From NCBI RefSeq assembly GCF_000197735.1, contig NC_014550.1:1674001-1738000 (forward strand): a stretch of DNA of 64,000 nt. Reading direction: 5' to 3'. Below the pieces are notes generated by a model, which was not told the origin of the DNA, did no database searches, and was given only the letters and a program-made list of their open reading frames with translations. The stretch comes from Glutamicibacter arilaitensis Re117. GTDB taxonomy: Bacteria > Actinomycetota > Actinomycetes > Actinomycetales > Micrococcaceae. This document shows positions 56,973 through 64,000 of this stretch, piece by piece; positions within the stretch are counted from its first letter, which is position 1, and the number at the start of each line of letters is the position of its first letter. A program made the translations under genes and the position numbers.

Positions 56973-57101
56973 ATGTCGAGCAAATCCCCACGTAAGGGCG
57001 AAGCGAAAAAACCTGGCAAGAGCATCAAGGAGAAGCGCGCTGAGAAGCGGCTGAAGCACGCAGAGAGCGTTATCGAGCCAGTGCGCAAGACTGCCAGATA
57101 A
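56973..57101 (+). CDS. Small basic actinobacterial protein
   Basis: A 42-aa lysine-rich protein (MSSKSPRKGEAKKPGKSIKE at the start, EPVRKTAR at the end). AAAGGA lies about nine bases before the ATG. I recall similar short proteins with SPRK and SIKEKRAEKR segments annotated as hypothetical in Arthrobacter relatives. The charge suggests nucleic-acid binding. A very strong hairpin follows. Confidence 0.6.
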   Translation: MSSKSPRKGEAKKPGKSIKEKRAEKRLKHAESVIEPVRKTAR

Positions 57102-57141
57102 CCACAGATTGACACCGGCCCCCGATTATTGAGGGCCGGAT

Positions 57142-57200
57142 AACGAGTTCGAGTCCCTGACCTACGGCGAATTACGCCGGGTCAGGGACTCGAACTCGTT
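57142..57200. terminator. Extended bidirectional hairpin
   Basis: A perfect 21-bp stem (57142-57162 with 57180-57200). The loop contains a further GGCG / CGCC pairing. It lies between the small protein and the convergent siderophore-binding gene, and ends with TTTAAT on the plus strand. Confidence 0.88.
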
Positions 57201-57223
57201 TAATGAGGTTTTTCGAGCTCAGC

Positions 57224-58234
57224 CTATGGCAGCTGCGCGTCCACCTCGAAGTGCTCTGCTACCTGGGTGATGACCTCGTTGGCGCCCTGCAACGACACCG
57301 AGGAAAGGAATACGGAGTCATCGACCTGCATGACTTCGCCTTCCAGCTTTTCCCACAACGGGTTGGAGGTGAACTTCTGTTCCTGCGCGCGCGAGGCATC
57401 GCCTTCGGCTCCCTCGGGAGCCCACGTGGACTGGAAAATCACTTCGGCGTCAGCCTTGAGGATTTCCTCGGGTGACAGCGGCACGAAGATGGACTCGGTG
57501 GTGTCCGGCGCATCCTTTGGGCGCGGGATTTTCATGTCGACCATGATCTCACCGATAAAGGAATCGGTGGCGTACAAGCGGGCGGTGTCCTCGCCAGCGA
57601 AGCGAAGCAGGGAGTAGGTGGTTTCCGGCTTCGTTTCCAGGATTTCCTTGCCCACCGCTGCGGCGCGGGCTTCATAGCTGGCTACCGCCTCTTCAGCTGC
57701 TTCCTTCTTGCCCAGCGCTTCGCCGAGCAGCACCACGTTCTCCTTCCAAGTCGGTCCGGTGGACTCCGAGAAGATGGTCGGTGCGATTTTGTTCAGCTGG
57801 TCGTACATGGCGCCCTGGCGCACATCGGCGGAGATGATCACGTCCGGCTCGGCGGCCAGCAGCTTTTCCAGGTCCGGCTCGGTGATGGTGCCGACGTTTA
57901 CGGCCTCATCGGTGAACTTAGAGGTATCTCCGAGATATTCGGGGAACGGGTTAGTGCCCTTGCGGTATTCGGTGTAGGCCACCAGTTCGGCGCCCAGCAG
58001 GATGGTGGCATCCACGTAGGAAGGGTCCAGTGCGGCCACACGCAGCGGGCGCTGGGCCAGCTCGGTGGTGCCGCGGAAATGCTTGATGCTGGCCGGGAAG
58101 TTGGCATCTTCCTGTGCAGAAGTGCCGGCGGATGGCGCCGGCTCAGTGCTTGGAGCCGAGCTTGCGCAGGAGGCCAGGGCCAACGAGGCCGCGGCTAAGG
58201 CGGCGGTGAGGGCGAGGATGCGAGGCGATTGCAT
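57224..58234 (-). CDS. Iron-siderophore ABC transporter, substrate-binding lipoprotein
   Basis: A 336-aa FecB/FhuD-type (PF01497) binding protein. A signal peptide ends in the lipobox LASC with C23, so it is a membrane-attached lipoprotein. VAALDPSYVDATILLGAELVAY, then PDLEKLLAAEPDVIISADVRQ and a long helical backbone mark the cluster-A-type fold; AEVIFQSTW lies in the C-lobe. It is divergent from the permease genes across a DtxR-type box. No ATPase gene is next to this set. Confidence 0.93.
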   Translation of the reverse strand: MQSPRILALTAALAAASLALASCASSAPSTEPAPSAGTSAQEDANFPASIKHFRGTTELAQRPLRVAALDPSYVDATILLGAELVAYTEYRKGTNPFPEYLGDTSKFTDEAVNVGTITEPDLEKLLAAEPDVIISADVRQGAMYDQLNKIAPTIFSESTGPTWKENVVLLGEALGKKEAAEEAVASYEARAAAVGKEILETKPETTYSLLRFAGEDTARLYATDSFIGEIMVDMKIPRPKDAPDTTESIFVPLSPEEILKADAEVIFQSTWAPEGAEGDASRAQEQKFTSNPLWEKLEGEVMQVDDSVFLSSVSLQGANEVITQVAEHFEVDAQLP

Positions 58235-58296
58235 GCGAGTGCTTTCCGTGAAGACGATTTACTATTTATCGCGCGATGTAATTTTGCTCGACCTAT

Positions 58297-58315
58297 TTAG
58301 GTAAGGGTAAGCTGA
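58297..58315. promoter_or_regulatory. DtxR/IdeR-type iron box
   Basis: TTAGGTAAGGGTAAGCTGA matches 15 of 19 positions of the DtxR/IdeR consensus as I recall it. It lies between the divergent lipoprotein and permease genes, so both arms should be repressed when iron is sufficient. Confidence 0.75.
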
Positions 58316-58445
58316 GTGCGCGAGAAGAACACTAGCACGGATTCTGCCACCGAGGTCAAGTCCCTGCGACATAAACGATTCGCATCATCCGCACGCACCC
58401 GCCGCACACCTCGCGGACCGAGAAAGGCCCCAGATTATCGACCGC

Positions 58446-59435
58446 ATGACACCGCGCATCAGCTCACTGCTGATCCTGGCCGCCGGCGTGGGCGCCGCCA
58501 TCGGGATCAGCCTGTGGATCGGCAGCACCACCTCCAGCTTCGCCGAGCTGCGCCACGCACTGCTGGCTCCCGACGGGCAAGTCTCCGATATCGCGATCCG
58601 CGAGATCCGCTGGCCGCGCACCGTCACCGCGCTGGCCGCCGGGGCCGCCTTGGGCATGGCCGGCACGCTGATCCAGGGCCATACCCGCAACCCGATCGCC
58701 GAACCCGGATTGCTGGGCATCAACCAGGGTGCGGCCCTGGCGATCGTCTCGGTCGTCGCATTCACCGGACCACTGCCAGCCTGGACCCAAGCGCTGCTGG
58801 CCCTGGGCGGGGCGCTGGCCGCGGCCCTGCTGGTCTTCGGCATCGGGCGCATCGACGGGCGCGGGGGATCGCCCATCACCTTGCTGCTGGTGGGCGCCGC
58901 GGTCACCGCACTGTGCGCCGGGGTAGTCTCGGCCATCGTGCTGCTCAGCGAAGCGGCACTGGAGACGTTGCGCTTCTGGCAGGTGGGCTCAGTAGTCCAA
59001 GGCTACGAATCCTTCCTGTCGCTGTGGCCGCTGCTGGTGGCCGGCACCGTGCTGGCCCTGGCCAATGCCCGCGGGCTGAACGCCCTGACCCTGGGCGAGG
59101 ACTCCGCGCGCAGCCTGGGAATCACCGCCCTGCATGCCAGATCCCTGGGACTGGCCGCGATCGTGGCGCTCTCCGGGCTGGCGGTCACCCTGGCCGGTCC
59201 GATCGCCTTCCTGGGCCTGCTGGTGCCGCACATTTCGCGGCGCATCTTCGGCGCCGACTACCGCTGGATCATTCCCGGCTCCGCGTTATGCGGTGCACTG
59301 CTGCTGTGCGTGGCCGACGTGCTGGGCCGCATGCTGGCCCGCCCCGGGGAACTGCCCGTAGGCGTGGTCATCGCAATGCTGGGCGCACCATTCTTCATCT
59401 ATGTGGCCCGGCGCCGCAAGGCGGTCACCGTATGA
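58446..59435 (+). CDS. FecCD-type siderophore permease, first subunit
   Basis: A 329-aa inner-membrane permease of the FecCD/BtuC family with about nine helices. Signatures are REIRWPRTVTALAAGAALGMAGTLIQGHTRNPIAEPGLLGINQGA and, for ATPase contact, GPIAFLGLLVPHISRRIFG. The end overlaps the second permease by four bases (ATGA). A larger out-of-frame reading across both permeases (58316-60487) is spurious in its first part. Confidence 0.93.
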   Translation: MTPRISSLLILAAGVGAAIGISLWIGSTTSSFAELRHALLAPDGQVSDIAIREIRWPRTVTALAAGAALGMAGTLIQGHTRNPIAEPGLLGINQGAALAIVSVVAFTGPLPAWTQALLALGGALAAALLVFGIGRIDGRGGSPITLLLVGAAVTALCAGVVSAIVLLSEAALETLRFWQVGSVVQGYESFLSLWPLLVAGTVLALANARGLNALTLGEDSARSLGITALHARSLGLAAIVALSGLAVTLAGPIAFLGLLVPHISRRIFGADYRWIIPGSALCGALLLCVADVLGRMLARPGELPVGVVIAMLGAPFFIYVARRRKAVTV

Positions 59436-60487
59436 GCACCCAGATGATGCACCCATCGGCTTCGGCCCTGCGCGCCAAGCGCACCCTTGCCACCGGCGTG
59501 CTGTTGCTGACCGTCGCCTTCGCCGCGTTCTGCGTGCACCTGGCCATCGGAGGCACTCCGATCCCAGTGGGCGATGTGGTGGCTACGCTCTTCGGCGCGG
59601 CCCCCGATGCCCGCACCGAATTGGCCATCCTCGAATTCCGCCTGCCGCGCAGCGTAGCCGCAGTGCTCGCCGGGGCAGGCTTCGGCGTCGCTGGCGCACT
59701 GACTCAGAATGTCGCACGCAACCCGCTGGCCAGCCCCGACGTCCTCGGGGTGACCAACGGCGCGGCCCTGGGCGCGGTATCCGTCCTGGCGATCGGCGTG
59801 CACACCGGCGGACGCTCCGAGCTGCTGGTGCACTACGGACTGCCCATCGCCGCCACCCTGGGCGGACTGATGGTTTCCACCTTGGTCTTCGCCCTGGTCT
59901 GGCGCAGTTCACTGGAAAGCAACCGGCTGGTGCTGGTGGGCCTGGGCTTCAGCGGGCTGTGCGCCGCACTGACCTCCTGGATGCTGACCCTGGGCGAAAT
60001 CTACAACGCCCAGCAGGCGCTGACCTGGCTGGCCGGGACCGTCAACGCGATTTCCTGGGCCGATCTGGCCATTGCCCCGGCGATCATCGTGCCCGGACTG
60101 ATTCTTGCCATGCTGCTGCGCAACCAGCGCGAAGTGCTGGCCCTGGATTCGGATACCTCCCGCGCACTGGGCATGAACCTGGGACGCGACCGCGTGCTGA
60201 TGCTCGCGCTGGCCTCGCTGCTGGCCATCGCCGCCACGGTGATCGCCGGTCCGTTGGCCTTCGTCGCGCTGGCCAGCGGGCATGCCGCGCGGCTGGTGGC
60301 CCGGGGCACCATCCCGCCGGTGCCCCACGCCGCATTGATCGGGGCGATCTTCGTGCTGCTTGCCGACCTGGTTGCGGCCCGCGCCTTCCCGGTGATCCTG
60401 CCTGCAGGGGTAGCCACCGCGGTCATTGGTGCGCCGTATTTGATTTTCCTGGTGATCCGCCAATCCAAGGTGCGCCAACGCGGCTAG
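59432..60487 (+). CDS. FecCD-type siderophore permease, second subunit
   Basis: A 351-aa permease. FRLPRSVAAVLAGAGFGVAGALTQNVARNPLASPDVLGVTNGAALG is the conserved N-terminal motif and GPLAFVALASGHAARLVARG the ATPase-coupling loop. It starts at ATG 59432 within the stop of the first permease gene, so the two are translated together as a heterodimer. No ATPase follows; it must be encoded elsewhere. Confidence 0.94.
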   Translation: MSTQMMHPSASALRAKRTLATGVLLLTVAFAAFCVHLAIGGTPIPVGDVVATLFGAAPDARTELAILEFRLPRSVAAVLAGAGFGVAGALTQNVARNPLASPDVLGVTNGAALGAVSVLAIGVHTGGRSELLVHYGLPIAATLGGLMVSTLVFALVWRSSLESNRLVLVGLGFSGLCAALTSWMLTLGEIYNAQQALTWLAGTVNAISWADLAIAPAIIVPGLILAMLLRNQREVLALDSDTSRALGMNLGRDRVLMLALASLLAIAATVIAGPLAFVALASGHAARLVARGTIPPVPHAALIGAIFVLLADLVAARAFPVILPAGVATAVIGAPYLIFLVIRQSKVRQRG

Positions 60488-60551
60488 CAGGTTATCCACA
60501 CTCGGCGGCTTGCTTCAGCTGGCAGATGGTCACTGGACCCATGGTTGGTCC

Positions 60552-62279
60552 ATGAGCATCCACCAGCTAGTTGCCGCGAGCCAGACTCTGCGCGAGGCCC
60601 TGACCGGGTCTTTGCCGCGCGCAGCGGCCCAAATGCTACTTGAGCTGATGGCATCTTGCTGCGCACTGCTGGTCAAGCTCTCGGTGTCCCTGCGCGAGAT
60701 TGATGACCCGCGGGTGGCGGCGGCCCACGCAAGGCTGGTGGAAACCATCTACCGCTACACCCTGAGGGAACAACTGCACAGCGCCATCCACCTGGAATCC
60801 ACCGGCGCCCACATGCTGGAGGATGAAGAGTTGGTGGCGGTCGCCGAATCGCGCAGCAGCTTCGCCGTTGGCGCCCGCCAGCATTCAGGACGGGCCCACT
60901 ATCAGAACACCGGGGAGTTTCTGGCCACTTGGCTGGGACTGAATTCCCATGAAGGGCAGAACCGCGTGCGCGATGCGCACCTGCTCATCGCCCGCCGCCT
61001 GATGGATGGCAGCACCATCGCGCCGCGCATGAACCAGCTGGCCACGCTCTATACGCAGGCGCCAGCACTGGACCCGCGGCTCGTTGCCCGTGTCGCCCGC
61101 GCACTGGATAAATTCGAACCTGCAGACACCTGCTTCCAAGGCCAGCCGCTGGAACCTACCGCCAGCAATGAACAAGGCCAGCTTCTGGAACACCTCGCCG
61201 CGGAACTGCTCCAAGAACCAGACCGGGCCACCCGTGAATCCAAACTCGCCGCCCTGCTTGCTACCCAGCGCAAGGCCCGCAAGAAAACCAGAAACCCCGA
61301 ACCGGGAATCTACCCCCGAGGAACGGTGGGTGACTGCGACAAGTACGAGCTGTATGTCGCCGGCACCCAGCGAGAAGAATTCCGCTCCACACTGGCCCAG
61401 GCGGATAACCCGCGCACCAACGCCGGCAAAGCGGCCCGCTCAGGCGAATCATCGGATGGCGTTGACATGGATTACGGGGCGGAGGAAAGCGGCAGTCAGG
61501 GTGAAGCGCAACCGGGCCAGAACGCCGGGGATCCTGCAGTCGATGAATTGTTCAGCAGCAAGGAGCCGCCACCGCCGTGGGCCAGAGAAGACCGAGGAAC
61601 ATTCTTTGGGCAGCAGTCAGCCGAAGAGCCTGAAGCTGAACAGCCAGCGCACGGCGCAGGCGAAGCAAACCCTTCGAGGAACCTGGATTCGTCCCTGCTT
61701 GGTGATGGGGAAGTACCCGTGGCCCAGCGACGGTTGAATGCACTAATGGCTGCACTTAGGCGACGTTCCACCGGCAAGGCTGCCAATGGCATTACCCCGA
61801 AGATCGGCATGCTCATCCAGCTGAGCGACCTGCAGGATCTTCGCGAGGCAAGCAAGCTGCGCGCCACCACCGGGCATGGGCTGAACCTGGATTCCGTGGA
61901 CACCGCGCAACTGATCTGCCAAGGCGAGATCTACCGGGTGGTCTTCGGCCCCGACGGGCAACCGCTGGATGTCGGACGCAAGGAACGCTTCTTCACGGAC
62001 GCCATGAAACGCGCGATCTTCGCCCGCGACCGTGGTTGCATCGTCCCCGGATGCACCGCGCCACCGGAAATGATCGAATACCACCACGACAATTGGTGGG
62101 AACGAGGCGGATGCACCTCTGTGCGCAATGGCAGTTGTCTGTGCCGACGGCACCATCATGCAATCCATGCCGGCCTGATTGGGCTGGTCACCGTCGGAGG
62201 GTTGGCACACATCATGCTGCCCAAGCATCTGGATCCGCTGCAAATACCGCGAAGAAATAGTGTTCCGGTGGCCGCCTGA
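60552..62279 (+). CDS. DUF222 protein with C-terminal HNH endonuclease domain
   Basis: A 575-aa protein of the DUF222/HNH (13E12-like) type, usually present in several copies in actinobacteria. The N-terminal 250 residues are the helical DUF222 part (LEATRL-like repeats, for example EFLATWLGLNSHEGQNRVRDAH), and residues 290-410 a low-complexity acidic linker. The C-terminal HNH core has CIVPGC, IEYHHDNWWERGG and CRRHHHAIH. It may act in mobile-element or repeat turnover; no function is established. The start is ATG 60552 (weak ribosome binding site); TTG at 60510 is an alternative. The stop lies inside a hairpin. Confidence 0.88.
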   Translation: MSIHQLVAASQTLREALTGSLPRAAAQMLLELMASCCALLVKLSVSLREIDDPRVAAAHARLVETIYRYTLREQLHSAIHLESTGAHMLEDEELVAVAESRSSFAVGARQHSGRAHYQNTGEFLATWLGLNSHEGQNRVRDAHLLIARRLMDGSTIAPRMNQLATLYTQAPALDPRLVARVARALDKFEPADTCFQGQPLEPTASNEQGQLLEHLAAELLQEPDRATRESKLAALLATQRKARKKTRNPEPGIYPRGTVGDCDKYELYVAGTQREEFRSTLAQADNPRTNAGKAARSGESSDGVDMDYGAEESGSQGEAQPGQNAGDPAVDELFSSKEPPPPWAREDRGTFFGQQSAEEPEAEQPAHGAGEANPSRNLDSSLLGDGEVPVAQRRLNALMAALRRRSTGKAANGITPKIGMLIQLSDLQDLREASKLRATTGHGLNLDSVDTAQLICQGEIYRVVFGPDGQPLDVGRKERFFTDAMKRAIFARDRGCIVPGCTAPPEMIEYHHDNWWERGGCTSVRNGSCLCRRHHHAIHAGLIGLVTVGGLAHIMLPKHLDPLQIPRRNSVPVAA

Positions 62280-62289
62280 GCACCGGAAC
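62262..62289. terminator. Hairpin over the HNH-gene stop codon
   Basis: GTTCCGGTG (62262-62270) pairs perfectly with CACCGGAAC (62281-62289). It lies between convergent genes and includes the stop codon in its loop. Confidence 0.5.
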
Positions 62290-62324
62290 CATGAACTGCT
62301 CCACCTGCCGGCTTGGGAAAGAAG

Positions 62325-62954
62325 CTATGGGCGCGAGAGCGCCACCTTCAGCCCGAAACCGATCAGCACCGTCCCGGTGATCCGGTCCATCCAGGACACC
62401 GACTTCGCTGAGCCCAGCCAGCGGCCAGCGATCCGAACCCCGTACACCAAGGCCACTGCCCACACCAGAGTCAGTGCAACATGCACCGCCGATAGCCCCA
62501 TGCCCATGAGCAGGGCGTTGGTGCCCGCCGGGGTGAACTGCGGGATCGCCGCGATATAGAAGACGCCGATCTTCGGGTTCAGCACGTTGGTCACCAGCCC
62601 AGTCAGGTAAGTTCGATAACTGCTTTGCGGCATCGGGATCCGGGCGGCCGGCGACCGCTTCTTCTGCAGGCTCCGGTAGATCATCTGCCCGCCAAGGAAC
62701 ACCAGGTAGGCTGCACCGGCATAGGTTAAAACCTGGTAGGCCAGATTCGAAGCGGCCAGAATCGCCGACGCGCCAGCGGCCGCGGCCACGCCCCAAACGA
62801 ACACTCCAGTGCAAATCCCCAGCGCAGCCAGCATCGCTTCACCGCGTCCACGGGTGATAGCTGAACGAAGAATCAACGCGGTGTCAACACCTGGAATCAA
62901 TGTCATCAAAGCGGCAACGACACCGAAAGCCAGGAAAGCAGAAGGAACGGTCAT
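62325..62954 (-). CDS. LysE/RhtB family amino-acid exporter
   Basis: A 209-aa membrane protein with about six helices. The N-terminus MTLIPGVDTALILRSAITRGRGEAMLAALGICTG is the family signature (PGPD-type motif), followed by AAYLVFLGGQMIYRS and LVTNVLNPKIGVFYIAAIPQF. It exports amino acids or related compounds. No ribosome binding site is seen; TAGTAT at 62962-62967 ends seven bases before the ATG, which suggests a leaderless message. Confidence 0.92.
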   Translation of the reverse strand: MTVPSAFLAFGVVAALMTLIPGVDTALILRSAITRGRGEAMLAALGICTGVFVWGVAAAAGASAILAASNLAYQVLTYAGAAYLVFLGGQMIYRSLQKKRSPAARIPMPQSSYRTYLTGLVTNVLNPKIGVFYIAAIPQFTPAGTNALLMGMGLSAVHVALTLVWAVALVYGVRIAGRWLGSAKSVSWMDRITGTVLIGFGLKVALSRP

Positions 62955-63041
62955 ACAATTAATACTAGGAGCTTCATCTCGGCGCGGTTTCCAAGGTGAG
63001 CAAGCTCATGATGATTGCTCGACGCGCGGTGCCGGATAGAG

Positions 63042-63071
63042 TTGGCCAGCGCGCATGCTCTCTGGCATAAT
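63042..63071 (+). promoter_or_regulatory. Promoter of the rpsP operon
   Basis: TTGGCC (63042-63047), an 18-base spacer, CATAAT (63066-63071). The implied leader to the GTG start is about 125 bases long. Confidence 0.5.
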
Positions 63072-63204
63072 TGCAGGGTACTCGATTTGCAGTGGACCCT
63101 CTCTCCGCTATAAATCCTGTCCTTTTAGAGTCTGGTAAGTAAGGCCTGCCCCACAGGTGCTAAAAATCGGATTCGACCATGTTGAGAAACAGGAGACCAC
63201 AAAA

Positions 63205-63615
63205 GTGGCCGTAAAGATTCGTCTGAAGCGCTTCGGTAAGATGCGCGCACCTTTCTACCGCGTTGTTGTTATGGACTCGCGCGCCAAGCGCGATGGCCGT
63301 GCCATCGAGGAGATCGGTAAGTACCACCCAACCGAGAACCCTTCGGTTATCGAGATCAACTCGGACCGTGCACAGTACTGGCTGTCCGTTGGCGCTCAGC
63401 CAACCGAGCAGGTACACGCACTGCTGAAGATCACCGGTGACTGGCAGAAGTTCAAGGGCATCGATGGCCAGGAAGGCACCTACAAGGTTGCCGAGCCTAA
63501 GCCAGCATTCGTTGCTCCGGACAAGGGTTCTGTGATCCTCCCAGAGGCAATCACCAAGAAGGCTGAAAAGCCAGCTGCTGAAGAAGCAGAGGCCGAAGCT
63601 ACCGAGGCTGAGTAA
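63205..63615 (+). CDS. rpsP: 30S ribosomal protein bS16
   Basis: Small-subunit ribosomal protein. GTG at 63205, nine bases after AGGAG, gives [22 protein letters not shown], the exact bS16 start. Residues 1-80 are the core; the extension (81-136) is rich in Lys and Glu/Ala, as in other actinobacteria. It is followed two bases later by khpA; the usual next gene, rimM, would lie beyond the window. Confidence 0.97.
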   Translation: MAVKIRLKRFGKMRAPFYRVVVMDSRAKRDGRAIEEIGKYHPTENPSVIEINSDRAQYWLSVGAQPTEQVHALLKITGDWQKFKGIDGQEGTYKVAEPKPAFVAPDKGSVILPEAITKKAEKPAAEEAEAEATEAE

Positions 63616-63617
63616 CA

Positions 63618-63860
63618 GTGCTCGTTGATGCGCTAGACCACTTGGTACGCGGGGTCGTCGAAGAACCGGAAGACGTCAAGGTTGCCTTGAAGTCCACCCG
63701 TCGCGGCGACCTGCTCGAAGTACGTGTGAACCCTGAAGATCTCGGTCGTGTGATCGGACGACAGGGACGCACTGCTCGGGCACTGCGCACCGTGTTGGCA
63801 GCGTTGGCCAAGGAGCCGGTACGTGTCGATGTGATCGACACTGACCGACGCCGAGGCTAA
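63618..63860 (+). CDS. khpA: KH-domain RNA-binding protein KhpA (YlqC)
   Basis: An 80-aa single KH domain. The GxxG loop is GRQG at residues 47-50, in LGRVIGRQGRTARALRTVLA. KhpA binds RNA and, with KhpB/Jag, affects cell elongation and small-RNA regulation. The start is GTG at 63618, two bases after rpsP, so the two genes are co-expressed. Confidence 0.95.
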   Translation: MLVDALDHLVRGVVEEPEDVKVALKSTRRGDLLEVRVNPEDLGRVIGRQGRTARALRTVLAALAKEPVRVDVIDTDRRRG

Positions 63861-63897
63861 ACAACTTAGAGGTCTGACTTTTAAGTTGGCTTCGAAA

Positions 63898-63940
63898 CGA
63901 AAGGAGTTTCCGTCCTAACTAGTGACGGGAGCTCCTTTCG
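63898..63940 (+). terminator. Terminator after khpA
   Basis: CGAAAGGAG (63898-63906) pairs with CTCCTTTCG (63932-63940), with an inner CCGTC/GACGG pairing. TGTTTA follows. Confidence 0.75.
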
Positions 63941-64000
63941 TGTTTACCCCCAGATTTTTATTCCAGTCTCCCGGCACACCGCCACAGAACACAGTGCAGA

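Noticed and set aside
58316..60487. A 723-codon open frame spanning both siderophore permeases
   Set aside because: Its first half is out of frame with the FecCD permease at 58446-59435 and reads as Arg/Gly/Pro-rich noise; only its end is the real second permease, which starts at 59432.

Overview
The window looks like the chromosome of a high-GC Gram-positive actinobacterium of the family Micrococcaceae, close to Glutamicibacter/Arthrobacter. The evidence is the gene order (DUF177, rpmF, rnc, mutM, smc, ftsY, amt, ffh, rpsP, khpA), the frequent GTG starts, a membrane-anchored actinobacterial FtsY, a cysteine-free bL32 and a DtxR/IdeR-type iron box. The genus is inferred from recalled family resemblance, not from a search.

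Layout. 1-8.8 kb: ribosome, RNA and DNA maintenance genes (DUF177-rpmF-rnc-mutM), a serine hydrolase, smc and an MFS exporter. This part is visibly AT-richer than what follows. 8.9-17.3 kb: ftsY, a 3-methyladenine glycosylase, an ammonium transporter, a large catalase, a YihY membrane protein and two small stress proteins. 17.5-19.9 kb: a TetR-controlled multidrug exporter with a palindromic operator over the repressor start. 20.3-23.4 kb: a tightly overlapping three-gene operon (acyl-CoA dehydrogenase-like; PIG-L deacetylase fused to a methyltransferase; family 2 glycosyltransferase) of unknown product. 23.5-32 kb: two paralogous proteins of an unrecognised family, a FAD oxidoreductase with a helical partner, an esterase, ffh, a MarR regulator and several hypothetical genes.

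33.3-46.0 kb is a 12.7-kb mobile island. Two apparently identical 1396-bp IS4-type elements in direct orientation bound it, and an exact 10-bp target duplication flanks the whole unit. Inside are an ISL3 element, a cargo glycosyltransferase, and an IS1380-type element that was hit by an ISL3 copy in its terminal repeat and by another ISL3-type IS in its transposase; that IS was in turn interrupted by a sister copy. Every layer has its own exact 8-bp duplication, so the order of events can be read from the sequence. The cargo glycosyltransferase is a paralogue of a chromosomal one at 54.3-56.1 kb.

46.0-57.2 kb: two tandem AMP-forming acyl-CoA synthetases with matching promoters, two tandem secreted nuclease-fold proteins (one with its catalytic residues replaced), a CatE-like dioxygenase, a hexapeptide acetyltransferase and the chromosomal glycosyltransferase, a DUF3237 pseudogene and a tiny basic protein. 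57.2-60.5 kb: a siderophore uptake system (binding lipoprotein divergent from two permeases) with a DtxR-type box between. 60.5-64 kb: a DUF222/HNH protein, a LysE exporter, and the return to core genes with rpsP and khpA. Accessory genes thus fill the interval between ffh and rpsP, two genes that lie much closer together in many actinobacteria.
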